A DNA stretch of 64,000 nt from Paenibacillus chitinolyticus NBRC 15660 (GCF_000739915.1 NZ_BBJT01000009.1:177303-241302); one strand, 5' to 3'. Shown: positions 54,001 through 62,863, counted from the first letter of the stretch. Made by a program: numbers and translations. The notes: generated by a model from the sequence alone, not told the origin.

Positions 54001-54640
54001 GAAGCGCTCCATCTCTTCGCTGGGCGATGTCAACTTGGGCGCGATCGAGGAATACGCCCGCGTATCCGAGCGTTACGATTTTCTTTCGGTCCAGAAGGAT
54101 GACCTGGTGGAGGCGAAAACAACGCTCTACACCGTGATCCGGGAGATGGACCAGGAAATGTCGAAGCGCTTCAAAACGACATTCGATGCGATACGCTCCC
54201 ATTTCGTGGTCGTATTCGTGAAGCTGTTCGGCGGAGGCCGGGCGGATCTGATTTTGTCCGATCCGGAAAACTTGCTGGAGACGGGCATCGAGATCGTAGC
54301 CCAGCCTCCGGGTAAAAAACTGCAGAACCTGCAGCTGCTATCCGGCGGGGAAAGAGCGCTCACGGCGCTTGCGCTGCTGTTCTCGATTCTGCGCGTCAAG
54401 CCCGTTCCGTTCTGCGTGCTGGACGAAGTCGAGGCGGCGCTGGACGAAGCGAACGTGACCCGTTTTGCCGAGTATTTGCGCGAATTCTCCGAAACGACCC
54501 AGTTTATCGTGGTCACGCACCGCAAGGGAACGATGGAGGAAGCGGATGTGCTGTATGGGGTTACGATGGAAGAAGGCGGCGTTTCCAAGCTTGTATCGGT
54601 ACGGCTTGAAGACGAGGAAGCGATGATTTCCGCCTCTTGA
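51062..54640 (+). CDS. smc: chromosome segregation ATPase SMC
   Basis: A 1192-residue SMC protein. The N-terminal ATPase lobe has Walker A GPNGSGKSN, followed by long coiled coils (about 165-500 and 680-1030), a central hinge (about 510-660, with GIHGAVAELVSV and GGSMTGGSLQ) and the C-terminal lobe with signature LSGGERALTAL and Walker B VLDEVEAALDEAN. SMC with ScpA and ScpB compacts and separates chromosomes. GAGGTG is followed by ATG 51062. The order rnc-smc-ftsY is as in B. subtilis. Confidence 0.98.
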   Translation: MFLKRIELSGFKSFADRTELEFVKGITAVVGPNGSGKSNISDGIRWVLGETSAKSLRGGKMEDVIFAGSDARRAVNYGEVSLTLDNTSQSLPLDYNEVTVSRRVHRSGDSEYFINKQSCRLKDITELFMDTGIGKEAYSIIGQGRIEEILSNKSEERRSIFEEASGIVKYKSRKKESEKKLQETEQNLLRIHDLVTELEDQINPLREQAEKAIRYKELKEELKHSEIAVYVHQIDQIYVSWSETNEKLTALKKEQLSLSTFVSQHDAQLEKHRWETKRLEEELEKLQETLLQISEDFEKCEGHGEVLKERKKNFASNEQQLEQTLVFQETRFSEKETELAGHREKIVHIGAQLFEYQAKLSEEENRLQGVSGGLNSGVEDQLKSELLDKMNAMAQCRNEIRYAEQQLESLARRLQKLEEEGQKRTALQSDIAARKKQLETKLEQTRKEVEKIRSAYLDLSESLKKKQTLLEESSGMLRKWEQRIDALTSRRDTMKEMQNDYDGFMHGVKEVLKAKNRPDGLKGIHGAVAELVSVPAEIELAVETALGGALQNIVVATEAYGREAIAFLKRRQMGRATFLPMDVIRGRSIGESERGALTSSNGFVGIGVDLIKFDAQYHNIFSSLLGTVIIAETLEDANRIAAKAHYRYRVVTLEGDIVNPGGSMTGGSLQKKSSNLLGRQRQIEELDGEIEASETQLQQLKTRASQARKEIVDDNANLEELRGRGEQKRIEEQQIRADLAPLEAEVRRMEEQLTLERDDRSTLLEERGQQERSIEENRRQLEELQQEEEALQQAIRDAESSRKANESAKEELQNQLTDLKVRVASASQEKQSLQDQQRRLQQDLAEAKQELEMNRRQLWQLRAEMEFHAEESVKQVELLNTLKLRKQKCMEDIEFKRSERAGWVDKLQQAENETREQRTQLKQVEEQCLQHEVRVNRLDVELENLLKKLGEEYEMSYELAKERYPVPEDITGAQNKVRDLKRSISSLGDVNLGAIEEYARVSERYDFLSVQKDDLVEAKTTLYTVIREMDQEMSKRFKTTFDAIRSHFVVVFVKLFGGGRADLILSDPENLLETGIEIVAQPPGKKLQNLQLLSGGERALTALALLFSILRVKPVPFCVLDEVEAALDEANVTRFAEYLREFSETTQFIVVTHRKGTMEEADVLYGVTMEEGGVSKLVSVRLEDEEAMISAS

Positions 54641-54783
54641 CGAGAAACGGCGATTCTGGAAACAAGTATCGTCCGGGAATCTGATTTCACGGGCGGTAAA
54701 TCCGGTTATATAAACGTGTATTTTCAACCAGCCACTTTTCAGGCTCTTTAAGAGCCATTTCAGAAAGCGAGGAACAGCTTCAG

Positions 54784-55773
54784 ATGAGTTTTTTTAAACG
54801 GTTAAAAGAGAGCATTTCGAGCAAAACCGAGGCGGTAACGAATAAATTTAAAGAAGGTCTCACCAAAACGCGCAATGTCTTCGTGGACCGTGTGGACGAT
54901 CTGTTCAGCCGCCGCAAAAAAATCGACGAGGAATTTTACGAAGAGCTGGAAGAAATCCTGATCGGGGCCGACGTCGGGGTAAGCACGGTCATGGAGTTGA
55001 TCGAGCAGTTGCGCAGTGAAGTGCGCAAACGTAAGATCGAAGATCCGAATGACCTTCAACCGGTGCTATCCGAGAAGCTGACGGAGCTCCTGAAGGGCAG
55101 CGAAGACAGCAGCATTAAGCTGGCTCCGGGCGGGCTGAGCATTATTTTGTTCGTCGGCGTCAACGGCGTGGGCAAAACGACCACAATCGGTAAAATGGCG
55201 CATATGTACAAATCGCAGGGTAAAAAAGTCATCCTGGCCGCAGGCGATACGTTCCGGGCGGGAGCGATCGAGCAGCTCGAAACGTGGGGGCAGCGTGTAG
55301 GCGTGGACGTCATCAAGCAGCAGGCGGGTTCCGACCCGGCGGCTGTCATGTTTGACGCCGTGCAGGCCGCGAAGAACCGCGGGGCGGACATTTTGCTTTG
55401 CGATACGGCGGGACGTCTGCAGAACAAGGTGAACCTGATGGAGGAGCTCAACAAGATTTACCGGGTAATCCGCAGGGAAGTTCCCGATGCTCCGCATGAA
55501 GTGCTGCTCGTATTGGACGCCACGACGGGTCAGAACGCCCTTCAGCAGGCTAAAATGTTCGGCGATAAAACCGGTCTGACCGGTCTCGTATTAACGAAGC
55601 TGGACGGTACGGCGAAAGGCGGCATCGTAGTTGCGATCCGGCAGGAGCTGAACATTCCCGTAAAATTCGTGGGATTGGGCGAGAAAATGGACGATTTGCA
55701 GCCGTTTGATTCCGAGCAGTTCGTTCACGCGCTGTTCGGCAAATGGATCGCCGAGGAAAAAGCGGAGGCTTAA
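54784..55773 (+). CDS. ftsY: signal recognition particle receptor FtsY
   Basis: FtsY is the membrane-associated SRP receptor GTPase. The 329-residue protein has a short basic N-terminus (no long acidic A-domain), a helical N domain and the G domain with GVNGVGKTT (G1), GDTFRAGA (G2), DTAGR (G3) and TKLDGTAKGG (G4). It partners Ffh, encoded 650 bases downstream. A terminator follows. Confidence 0.97.
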   Translation: MSFFKRLKESISSKTEAVTNKFKEGLTKTRNVFVDRVDDLFSRRKKIDEEFYEELEEILIGADVGVSTVMELIEQLRSEVRKRKIEDPNDLQPVLSEKLTELLKGSEDSSIKLAPGGLSIILFVGVNGVGKTTTIGKMAHMYKSQGKKVILAAGDTFRAGAIEQLETWGQRVGVDVIKQQAGSDPAAVMFDAVQAAKNRGADILLCDTAGRLQNKVNLMEELNKIYRVIRREVPDAPHEVLLVLDATTGQNALQQAKMFGDKTGLTGLVLTKLDGTAKGGIVVAIRQELNIPVKFVGLGEKMDDLQPFDSEQFVHALFGKWIAEEKAEA

Positions 55774-55863
55774 GCGGGCCTCCGACCCCAGCTGAACCCC
55801 ATACGGCTGGTATTGTTCGTTTGCTTGAAGGTGCTTGCGCACGAGTCTTCTCGAAGGCTGTAT

Positions 55864-55885
55864 TTCGCGGCGCCGCGAATTTTTT
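55864..55885 (+). terminator. intrinsic terminator after ftsY
   Basis: The palindrome TTCGCG-GCGC-CGCGAA (55864-55879) is followed by six Ts. Confidence 0.75.
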
Positions 55886-55904
55886 AGCTGACAAGGTGTA
55901 GGGC

Positions 55905-55933
55905 TTGACATCCCATCCGACATCCTTTAATAT
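55905..55933 (+). promoter_or_regulatory. sigma-A promoter of ylxM-ffh
   Basis: TTGACA (55905-55910), 17 bases, TAATAT (55928-55933). It lies 50 bases before ylxM. Confidence 0.75.
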
Positions 55934-55982
55934 AAGGACTGTTGCTGGTGTAAAGTGCATAACCTTGACGGAGGCGGGCCCT

Positions 55983-56333
55983 ATGACGGAAGATCGTATT
56001 CTGGAGAAAACGAACCGAATTAATCTTCTGTTTGATTTCTACGAGCCCATGCTGACGGACAAACAGCAGGCTGTGCTTAAACTGTACTTTCACGACGATT
56101 ACTCTCTCGGAGAAATCGCCGAGCAATTCAAGATCAGCCGCCAGGCTGTTTACGAACATGTGAAACGTGCGGAGCAGATGCTCGAAGAATACGAGAGCAA
56201 ACTTCTGCTGCTGACCAGACACGAACGCCGCTTGAAGCTTTTGAGCGAAGCGGAGGAGCTGCTCCTCCAGTCGCCGGGCGACCTTGCGGACCGGGCCGCG
56301 GATTATATGCGCCGGATCGTTCATATGGAATAG
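55983..56333 (+). CDS. ylxM: YlxM/p13-like SRP-associated regulator
   Basis: A 116-residue all-helical protein with a sigma-70 region 4-like helix-turn-helix ([25 protein letters not shown]), the UPF0122/YlxM family. It is always encoded directly upstream of ffh and has been linked to SRP function. ATG 55983 follows GGAGGCGGG; the longer frame from 55905 covers the promoter and is rejected. ffh begins about 90 bases downstream. Confidence 0.94.
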   Translation: MTEDRILEKTNRINLLFDFYEPMLTDKQQAVLKLYFHDDYSLGEIAEQFKISRQAVYEHVKRAEQMLEEYESKLLLLTRHERRLKLLSEAEELLLQSPGDLADRAADYMRRIVHME

Positions 56334-56422
56334 AACGAATAACTCTGCCGAGGCAGAGACCCTATACAAGAAACAAGACGCAGTTCATAGCAATTGAAAC
56401 GAGCAGGAAGGAGGCGGTTTAG

Positions 56423-57784
56423 ATGGCATTCGAAGGATTAACCGGCAGGCTGCAGGGCGTATTCGACAAGCTTCGGGGCAAAGGCAAGCTGACGGAAGAA
56501 GACGTGAGCGAGGCGCTTCGCGAAGTGCGACTGGCTCTTCTGGAAGCCGACGTTAACTTCAAAGTAGTCAAAGACTTCATCGCCAAGGTGAAAGAGCGCG
56601 CGGTCGGACAAGACGTGATGAAAAGCTTCACCCCCGGCATGGTCGTCATCGACATCGTAAACAAAGAGCTTACCGACCTTATGGGCGGAACGCACACGAA
56701 GCTGGCCAAAGCGAACAAACCGCCTACCGTTATTATGATGGTCGGTTTGCAAGGTGCGGGTAAAACGACAACGTCCGGCAAGCTGGCTAAAATGCTGCAG
56801 AAGCAAAATCACAAGCCGCTGCTGGTTGCCGGCGATATTTACCGCCCCGCTGCCATCAAGCAGCTGCAGGTGCTCGGCGAGCAGCTGAAGGTTCCCGTGT
56901 TTTCGATGGGCGATCAGGTTAGCCCCGTCGAAATCGCGAAGAACGGGCTTCAGTTCGCCAAGGACAACAACAACGACTACGTGATCGTCGATACGGCCGG
57001 ACGGCTGCACATTGACGAAACGCTTATGGATGAGCTGAAAAATGTGCGCGAAGCCGTCGGCCCTCACGAAACGCTGCTGGTCGTCGACGCGATGACGGGA
57101 CAGGATGCCGTCAACGTGGCCGAAAGCTTCCACAAGCAGCTGGAACTGACGGGTGTCGTCCTGACGAAGCTCGACGGCGATACGCGCGGCGGTGCCGCAC
57201 TTTCCGTCAAAGCCGTTACCGGCTGTCCCATCAAGTTCGCCGCAATGGGCGAGAAAATGGACGCGCTGGAGCCTTTCTATCCGGAGCGTATGGCTTCGAG
57301 GATTCTCGGCATGGGCGATATGCTCACCCTGATCGAGAAGGCGCAGGCGGGCATCGATGCGGATAAAGCCAAGGAAATGGAACGCAAGATGCGTAATGCC
57401 GAGTTCACGTTCGACGATTTCCTCGAACAGATGGAACAGGTGAAGAAGCTTGGTCCGCTGGACCAGCTGCTGGATATGCTCCCCGGAGCCGGCAAAATGA
57501 AAGGCATGAAAGACCTGAAAGTCGATGATAAGCAGATGGGCCGTGTCGAGGCCATCGTTAAATCGATGACGAAGGAAGAGAAACGCAAGCCTGAAATCAT
57601 AAATGCCAATAGGCGCAAACGCATAGCGCTCGGCAGCGGCAATTCCGTTCAGGATGTCAACCGGCTGCTGAAGCAGTTTGAAGATATGCGCAAAATGATG
57701 AAGCAGTTCTCGGGCATGATGAATCCCAAAGCCATGAAGAACATGAAGAAGTTGGGCAAAGGGTTCAAGTTTCCGTTCGGTTAA
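56423..57784 (+). CDS. ffh: signal recognition particle protein Ffh
   Basis: Ffh binds signal sequences and SRP RNA. The 453-residue protein has N and G domains (GLQGAGKTT, DTAGRL, TKLDGDTRGG) and a methionine-rich M domain (from about residue 300, with RRKRIALGSGNSVQDVNRLLKQF binding RNA). AAGGAGGCGG precedes ATG 56423. It forms the targeting GTPase pair with FtsY. rpsP follows. Confidence 0.98.
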   Translation: MAFEGLTGRLQGVFDKLRGKGKLTEEDVSEALREVRLALLEADVNFKVVKDFIAKVKERAVGQDVMKSFTPGMVVIDIVNKELTDLMGGTHTKLAKANKPPTVIMMVGLQGAGKTTTSGKLAKMLQKQNHKPLLVAGDIYRPAAIKQLQVLGEQLKVPVFSMGDQVSPVEIAKNGLQFAKDNNNDYVIVDTAGRLHIDETLMDELKNVREAVGPHETLLVVDAMTGQDAVNVAESFHKQLELTGVVLTKLDGDTRGGAALSVKAVTGCPIKFAAMGEKMDALEPFYPERMASRILGMGDMLTLIEKAQAGIDADKAKEMERKMRNAEFTFDDFLEQMEQVKKLGPLDQLLDMLPGAGKMKGMKDLKVDDKQMGRVEAIVKSMTKEEKRKPEIINANRRKRIALGSGNSVQDVNRLLKQFEDMRKMMKQFSGMMNPKAMKNMKKLGKGFKFPFG

Positions 57785-57835
57785 CGACCGGCGGTTTCGA
57801 TACAACGCGTTTATTCTATGTGGGAGGTGATATTC

Positions 57836-58108
57836 ATGGCAGTTCGTATTCGTTTGAAGCGTATGGGTGCTCACAAAGCTCCTTTTTATCGTGTAGTTGT
57901 TTCCGATTCCCGCTCTCCGCGTGACGGACGTTTTATCGAGGAGATCGGTTACTATAACCCGGTAGCTCAACCTGCAGTCGTTAAAATCGACGAGGAGAAA
58001 GCACTGAAATGGCTCCAAGACGGCGCGCAAGCGTCCGATACGGTTCGTTCCCTGTTCAGCAAAGCAGGTCTTATGACCAAGTTCCACGAGTCTAAGCTGA
58101 AGAAGTAA
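57836..58108 (+). CDS. rpsP: 30S ribosomal protein S16
   Basis: A 90-residue protein ([20 protein letters not shown]) with the S16 core [28 protein letters not shown] (57822-57830) supports ATG 57836; the longer frame from 57818 overlaps that site. Downstream are khpA and, after a terminator, rimM-trmD-rplS, the conserved S16-L19 cluster. Confidence 0.97.
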   Translation: MAVRIRLKRMGAHKAPFYRVVVSDSRSPRDGRFIEEIGYYNPVAQPAVVKIDEEKALKWLQDGAQASDTVRSLFSKAGLMTKFHESKLKK

Positions 58109-58135
58109 TCCTACCCAGGCATTTCGGAGGTCTTT

Positions 58136-58366
58136 ATGAAAGAGGTCATTACCGTTATCGCGAAGGCACTCGTGGATCATCCGGAAGACGTGCGTGTGAA
58201 TGCGGTGGAAGGCGAGAACAGTGTCATTTATGAACTGTCCGTACACCCGGGTGATGTCGGTAAAGTTATCGGCAAACAGGGGCGTATCGCCAAAGCTCTT
58301 CGCACTGTCGTCACGTCAGCTGCAGTTAAGGAAAACAAACGGGTAACCGTTGAAATTATGTCATAG
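58136..58366 (+). CDS. khpA: KH domain RNA-binding protein KhpA (YlqC)
   Basis: A 76-residue single KH-domain protein with the GKVIGKQGR loop that contacts RNA. KhpA acts with KhpB in RNA binding and cell-division control in Gram-positive bacteria. ATTTCGGAGG lies just upstream of ATG 58136. It lies between rpsP and rimM, as in B. subtilis, and ends at a terminator. Confidence 0.95.
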   Translation: MKEVITVIAKALVDHPEDVRVNAVEGENSVIYELSVHPGDVGKVIGKQGRIAKALRTVVTSAAVKENKRVTVEIMS

Positions 58367-58369
58367 AGG

Positions 58370-58398
58370 AAAAGGTTAGGATCATTCCTAGCCTTTTT
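58370..58398 (+). terminator. intrinsic terminator after khpA
   Basis: AAAAGG-T-TAGGA pairs with TCCTA-G-CCTTTT around TCAT, with one wobble and five Ts. Confidence 0.8.
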
Positions 58399-58547
58399 CT
58401 TGCATCTGAACACGAGAAACCGTTTCCTGCCGGAAGGGCGTGCGAGGAAACAAGACCGGACAGGCGGACGGAACCCGGTTTTGATCATTTTCGGCGTCCG
58501 GGATCGGAACAAGTATGGAAACGGGACAGAGGTGGAAAAATACGCAT

Positions 58548-59069
58548 ATGAGCGATAAATTATATACGGTCGGGACCATCGTCAATACGCACGGTCTGCG
58601 AGGAGAAGTGAAAGTTGTGCCGCACACGGATTTTGCCGAGCAGCGCTTTGCAAACGGCAGCAAGCTGGTCATCGAGGATGCCAAAGGTAAACTTACCCCG
58701 GTGACCATTAAAAGCACACGGCTGCACAAAAATATGTACATCGCTCAGTTCAAGGAGTTTTCTCACATCAACGAGGTTGAAGTTTTCAAGAGCTCCCTGC
58801 TGCGGGTCGAAGAAAAATACCTGGAAAGTCTGGATGAGGACGAGTACTATTATCACGAGATTTTAGGCTGCAGGGTCCTGACTGAAGAAGGCGAAGAACT
58901 CGGCACGATTGAGGAAATTTTGACGCCGGGCGCGAACCATGTCTGGGTAGTAGGCAGGCCGAATAAAAAACAGCTGCTCCTCCCTGTGATCGACGACGTA
59001 GTGCTGGATGTGAACGTGGAAGAGAAGATCGTAACGGTTCATCTTCTGGAGGGGCTGCTCGATTTATGA
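58548..59069 (+). CDS. rimM: ribosome maturation factor RimM
   Basis: RimM binds S19 and assists 30S head assembly. The 173-residue protein has the N-terminal barrel ([18 protein letters not shown]) and the C-terminal PRC-barrel ([29 protein letters not shown]). ATG 58548 matches homologue length; ATG 58515 would add 11 residues and run through the GAGGTGG ribosome binding site. Its stop overlaps the trmD start (ATGA). Confidence 0.96.
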   Translation: MSDKLYTVGTIVNTHGLRGEVKVVPHTDFAEQRFANGSKLVIEDAKGKLTPVTIKSTRLHKNMYIAQFKEFSHINEVEVFKSSLLRVEEKYLESLDEDEYYYHEILGCRVLTEEGEELGTIEEILTPGANHVWVVGRPNKKQLLLPVIDDVVLDVNVEEKIVTVHLLEGLLDL

Positions 59070-59854
59070 ACATAGACGTGCTGACTCTGTTTCCTGCCAT
59101 GTTTGAAGGCGTATTTACGTCGAGCATTTTGGGCAAAGCCCGGGAAAAAGGCATCGTGAATCTGTCCACCGTTAATTTCAGGGATTTTGCAGGCAACAAG
59201 CACAACACGGTGGATGACTATCCTTATGGCGGCGGCGGGGGAATGGTGCTTAAACCGGATCCGATCTTTGCGGCGGTAGAATCCCTGCTTGATGTGCCTT
59301 CGAGCGGCTCGGAAACGGTCGGGGAGCCGGTTTCGACGGGAGCCAAGCCTCGTGTCATTCTGATGTGTCCCCAAGGGGAGACGTTTACCCAGCGGAAGGC
59401 TGAAGAGTTGTCCCGGGAAGAACATCTTATTTTTATTTGCGGGCACTATGAGGGCTACGACGAACGGATACGGGAGCATCTCGTGACGGACGAGCTGTCT
59501 ATCGGCGACTATGTGCTCACGGGCGGAGAGCTTCCGGCCATGGTGGTGATCGATAGTGTCGTGCGTCTGCTTCCCGGAGTACTGGGCAACGAGCAGTCGG
59601 CGGTGACGGATTCCTTCAGCACAGGCCTCCTAGAGTACCCTCACTACACGCGTCCCGTTGAATTCAGGGGATGGACCGTACCGGATGTGCTGATTTCGGG
59701 CCACCACGCGAACATCACCGAATGGCGCCGGCTGCAGTCGCTTTACCGCACGTTCAAACGCAGACCCGAATTGCTTGAGAATGCCGAGTTGACGGACAAA
59801 GAGAAACGCTGGCTGCGTGAAAAAATGGCCGAGGAAGAGGGACGGCAGGGCTGA
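59066..59854 (+). CDS. trmD: tRNA (guanine-37-N1)-methyltransferase TrmD
   Basis: TrmD methylates G37 next to the anticodon to prevent frameshifting. The knotted SAM-binding fold is visible as [11 protein letters not shown] and [14 protein letters not shown], with EYPHYTRP later. It has 262 residues against about 243 in B. subtilis, owing to a Ser/Gly/Thr-rich insertion at about residues 76-94. It is translationally coupled to rimM. Confidence 0.97.
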   Translation: MNIDVLTLFPAMFEGVFTSSILGKAREKGIVNLSTVNFRDFAGNKHNTVDDYPYGGGGGMVLKPDPIFAAVESLLDVPSSGSETVGEPVSTGAKPRVILMCPQGETFTQRKAEELSREEHLIFICGHYEGYDERIREHLVTDELSIGDYVLTGGELPAMVVIDSVVRLLPGVLGNEQSAVTDSFSTGLLEYPHYTRPVEFRGWTVPDVLISGHHANITEWRRLQSLYRTFKRRPELLENAELTDKEKRWLREKMAEEEGRQG

Positions 59855-59932
59855 AAATCAACCGAAAATCCGGTGTTTTTTGCAGCCGTTCCGAAACTTT
59901 TCTACCAAAACGGAAAATACGAACGATTATGG

Positions 59933-59961
59933 TTGTTTTTCTGTTGAACGTATGATAGAAT
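59933..59961 (+). promoter_or_regulatory. sigma-A promoter of rplS
   Basis: TTGTTT (59933-59938), 17 bases, TAGAAT (59956-59961), with TGA in the extended -10 position. Confidence 0.6.
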
Positions 59962-59967
59962 ATCCAA

Positions 59968-60069
59968 TGTTGTGTTGTTCGAATCGGGTGGTCCTCTACG
60001 CATACAAACATGGTTTGACTGCTAAGAGATGGCGGAATGAACACCTATTGTGGAAGGAGGGAATCTTAA
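59968..60069 (+). promoter_or_regulatory. rplS 5' leader, possible L19 autoregulatory leader
   Basis: About 100 nt separate the predicted start site from the rplS ATG. An L19 leader is a known RNA family in Firmicutes; I could not confirm its conserved structure by eye. Confidence 0.35.
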
Positions 60070-60411
60070 ATGAATCTCATTCAGGAAATTACGAAAGAAC
60101 AATTGCGTTCTGATATCCCGAGCTTTCGTCCCGGCGATACTTTGAAAGTATTTGTAAAAGTAATCGAGGGAACCCGCGAGCGCGTTCAGCTGTTCGAAGG
60201 TGTCGTGATCAAGCGTCGCGGCGGCGGAATCAGCGAAACGTTTACAGTTCGTAAAATTTCTTACGGCGTTGGCGTGGAAAGAACACTTCCGCTTCATTCT
60301 CCGAAGATTGAAAAGATTGAAGTAGCTCGTCGTGGTAAAGTTCGTCGTGCGAAACTTTACTACCTGCGCGGTCTTCGCGGTAAAGCGGCTAGAATTAAAG
60401 AAATTCGATAA
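60070..60411 (+). CDS. rplS: 50S ribosomal protein L19
   Basis: A 113-residue basic protein with the L19 signatures [26 protein letters not shown] and [27 protein letters not shown] precedes ATG 60070. It has its own promoter and leader, separating it from trmD, and is ended by a terminator. Confidence 0.98.
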   Translation: MNLIQEITKEQLRSDIPSFRPGDTLKVFVKVIEGTRERVQLFEGVVIKRRGGGISETFTVRKISYGVGVERTLPLHSPKIEKIEVARRGKVRRAKLYYLRGLRGKAARIKEIR

Positions 60412-60420
60412 TAAAGACCG

Positions 60421-60449
60421 AGGGGGCTTGTTTTCAAGTCCCCTTTTAG
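60421..60449 (+). terminator. intrinsic terminator after rplS
   Basis: AGGGGGCTTG (60421-60430) pairs with CAAGTCCCCT (60435-60444) with one wobble, then a T-tract. Confidence 0.8.
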
Positions 60450-60493
60450 TTTCATAAAAGCTCATGTTCATTTGATCAAGAAATGGGGTTTGG

Positions 60494-61129
60494 ATGATGG
60501 AGAGAAGAGAGCAGGAAGTTTCGGCCGAAACCGAAAATGTGGCAGCCCCGGCGAAAAATCCCGTAAAAAAGGAAGCATGGGAATGGATCAAAGCCCTGCT
60601 TATCGCTGCCGTTCTTGTATTTTTGATTCGTTGGCTGCTGTTTGCCCCCTTCATCGTCGAAGGTCCCTCCATGGAACCGAACTTTCATACGGGTGAACGC
60701 TTAATCGTAAATAAGATCAAGTATAAATTCAGTGAACCGAAACGGGGCGAAGTCATCGTACTTCATGCACCGGAAGGCATCGATTATATCAAACGGGTCG
60801 TGGCTCTGCCAGGAGAAACGATCAAGGTGGACGGCGACAAGGTATATGTCAACGATAAGGTCATTGAAGAGCCTTACATAAAAGAAGCCATAGATAATGC
60901 GGTAAAAGAAGGGCATGCTTATAACAGGCGCAATTTCCCCGAACCGGGCAGCGAAGGCACGACGGAAATCAAAGTGCCGGACAAGTCCGTATTCGTGATG
61001 GGGGATAACCGCTCCAACAGCAAAGACAGCCGCTTCGCGGAAGTCGGGTTCGTATCCTACGACAAAATAGTCGGGCGTGCGGATCTCGTGTTCTGGCCCC
61101 TAAATAAAGCAGGTTTCGTGCACTTCTGA
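60494..61129 (+). CDS. lepB: type I signal peptidase
   Basis: The second signal peptidase of the window, 211 residues with a cytosolic N-terminus of about 27 residues and one transmembrane helix (about 30-52). Catalytic Ser59 is in EGPSMEPNF and Lys100 in YIKRVVAL; the VMGDNRSNSKDSR box is present. It lies between rplS and rbgA. Starts ATG 60494 and ATG 60497 are equally possible. It is probably the main housekeeping enzyme, given its conserved position. Confidence 0.94.
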   Translation: MMERREQEVSAETENVAAPAKNPVKKEAWEWIKALLIAAVLVFLIRWLLFAPFIVEGPSMEPNFHTGERLIVNKIKYKFSEPKRGEVIVLHAPEGIDYIKRVVALPGETIKVDGDKVYVNDKVIEEPYIKEAIDNAVKEGHAYNRRNFPEPGSEGTTEIKVPDKSVFVMGDNRSNSKDSRFAEVGFVSYDKIVGRADLVFWPLNKAGFVHF

Positions 61130-61147
61130 TGAAGAAGTGCACGTTTT
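61117..61147 (+). terminator. terminator overlapping the lepB stop codon
   Basis: CGTGCACTTCT (61117-61127) pairs perfectly with AGAAGTGCACG (61133-61143), followed by four Ts. The TGA stop (61127-61129) lies at the start of the loop, so a ribosome terminating there would cover the stem. Confidence 0.65.
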
Positions 61148-61165
61148 GTATGCAGAGGTGATATT

Positions 61166-62038
61166 ATGACGATTCAATGGTTTCCCGGCCATATGACCCG
61201 GGCAAGAAGACAAATCGAAGCTAAGCTCAAGCTCATTGACGTCACGATCGAGCTGCTTGACGCACGAATTCCGATGTCAAGCCGCAATCCCATGGTCGAT
61301 GATATTCTAAAGGGAAAGCCGCGTCTCGTTCTTCTGAACAAGGCGGATTTGGCAGACCCGGCCATAACGGCGGAATGGGTGAAGTTTTTTACGGACCGGG
61401 GCTTGAAAACGCTGGCGATTGATGCCAACACCGGTACCGGCGTGAAAGAGATTTTGCCGAAATGCAAAGAACTCATGAGCGCCAAAATCGAAACCCAGAT
61501 TCGTAAAGGCATCAACCCTCGGGCCATACGGGGACTCATTGTGGGGATTCCGAACGTGGGGAAATCCACTCTGATTAACCAGCTGGCAGGACGGAAAATT
61601 GCGAATACCGGCGATAAGCCGGGGGTTACGAAAGGCCAGCAGTGGATTAAGTTCGGAACGGATATGGACCTTCTCGATACACCGGGAATTTTGTGGCCCA
61701 AATTCGATGACCAGAACGTGGGTATGAAGTTGGCGGCAACGGGTGCGATTAAGGAAGAAATTCTGCATCTTGACGATATCGCCTTTCATACGATCCGATA
61801 TATGTCCGAGTACTACGGTGAACGTCTTAAGGAGCGCTACGGAATCGAGGAGCTTCCCGAGGACAGCGAGAATCCTAACGAAGTCATTGAGGTAATGGAG
61901 GCTATCGGCCGAAAGCGCGGAGCTATAATCAGCGGAGGACGCGTCGATCTCGAGAAAACCTCCCTGCTGTTTTTGCGTGAACTTCGTTCCGGCAAGTTAG
62001 GACGGGTTTCGCTGGAAGTGCCGGAAGAGTATCTTTAA
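61166..62038 (+). CDS. rbgA: ribosome biogenesis GTPase RbgA (YlqF)
   Basis: RbgA is a circularly permuted GTPase essential for late 50S assembly. G4 (NKADL) precedes G1 (GIPNVGKST) and G3 (DTPG), and the N-terminus IQWFPGHMTRARRQIE is typical. The length of 290 residues is normal. GCAGAGGTGAT lies just upstream of ATG 61166. rnhB follows after a terminator, the ylqF-rnhB order of B. subtilis. Confidence 0.97.
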   Translation: MTIQWFPGHMTRARRQIEAKLKLIDVTIELLDARIPMSSRNPMVDDILKGKPRLVLLNKADLADPAITAEWVKFFTDRGLKTLAIDANTGTGVKEILPKCKELMSAKIETQIRKGINPRAIRGLIVGIPNVGKSTLINQLAGRKIANTGDKPGVTKGQQWIKFGTDMDLLDTPGILWPKFDDQNVGMKLAATGAIKEEILHLDDIAFHTIRYMSEYYGERLKERYGIEELPEDSENPNEVIEVMEAIGRKRGAIISGGRVDLEKTSLLFLRELRSGKLGRVSLEVPEEYL

Positions 62039-62083
62039 GGTGCCGGCTGTCAGTTTACAGCCATGTGATAGGACAAAGCAGCT

Positions 62084-62134
62084 AAACGTGCACAGTCTTC
62101 TTCGAAAACGGAGTAGACTGGTCGCACGTTTTTT
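62084..62134 (+). terminator. intrinsic terminator after rbgA
   Basis: AAACGTGC (62084-62091) pairs with GCACGTTT (62124-62131), with an inner AGTCT/AGACT helix, then Ts. Confidence 0.75.
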
Positions 62135-62145
62135 GTTGTTTATGT

Positions 62146-62175
62146 GGGACAATGTGTCGTTTTTTCCGGTATAAT
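62146..62175 (+). promoter_or_regulatory. promoter of rnhB
   Basis: GGGACA (62146-62151), 18 bases, TATAAT (62170-62175). The -10 is at consensus. It rules out a coding start upstream of 62200. Confidence 0.55.
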
Positions 62176-62199
62176 GGGGAACGGGAGGAGATTGCAGCC

Positions 62200-62808
62200 A
62201 TGCTTCATGAAGAAACAGGATTATGGGAAAAAGGCTACTCCCGCATTGCGGGTGTGGATGAAGTCGGACGCGGTTGTTTATTCGGAGATGTCGTTGCGGC
62301 CGCCGTTATTATGCCCCAGGGTTTAATTCTGGAAGGCGTGGACGATTCCAAAAAGCTTTCCGAGAAAAAACGCGAAGAATTATACGATGTGATCATGAAA
62401 GAAGCGATTGCCGTAGGCATCGGTACGATAGATGTAAAAACGATTGACGAAATCAACATTAAACAGGCTTCCAGGCTGGCTATGAAACTAGCGGTAGAGC
62501 AGCTTGACCCTGCGCCTGATTTTTTGCTCGTCGACGCGGAACAAGTAGATCTGGATATCCGGCAGATGGCGATCATTCATGGGGATGCGACGAGCCAATC
62601 GATTGCGGCCGCCTCGATTATCGCCAAAGTTACCCGGGACCGGATGTGCCGGGAATGGGATAAGCTGCATCCGGAATACGGCATTGCCAAGCATAAGGGT
62701 TACGCGACCCGGCAGCATAGGGAAATGCTGATCGAATACGGGCCGACGCCTCTGCACCGGAAGCTTTTTATCCGTAATGTTATGGTTATGCAGCAGGAGT
62801 TATTTTAA
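62200..62808 (+). CDS. rnhB: ribonuclease HII
   Basis: RNase HII removes ribonucleotides and RNA-DNA hybrids. The 202-residue protein has the catalytic GVDEVGRG near residue 25, a later Asp in LLVDAEQVD and the HKGYATRQHRE segment. GGGAGGAG (62183-62190) supports ATG 62200; a longer frame from 62152 runs through the promoter. The downstream gene is the FliK/YlqG-like gene. Confidence 0.96.
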   Translation: MLHEETGLWEKGYSRIAGVDEVGRGCLFGDVVAAAVIMPQGLILEGVDDSKKLSEKKREELYDVIMKEAIAVGIGTIDVKTIDEINIKQASRLAMKLAVEQLDPAPDFLLVDAEQVDLDIRQMAIIHGDATSQSIAAASIIAKVTRDRMCREWDKLHPEYGIAKHKGYATRQHREMLIEYGPTPLHRKLFIRNVMVMQQELF

Positions 62809-62863
62809 TCGGGGTTCCGGCCGATATATACATAAAGAACGCGAAAACGAAAGGCGGGTCGGC

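Noticed and set aside
56438..58246. 602-codon reverse-strand open frame opposite ffh and rpsP
   Set aside because: Shadow frame, no motif, overlaps essential genes.
62820..62827. GCCGATAT as a sigma-D -10 for the FliK/YlqG-like gene
   Set aside because: It matches seven of eight consensus bases but no TAAA lies at the required spacing, and it overlaps the rnhB 3' flank.
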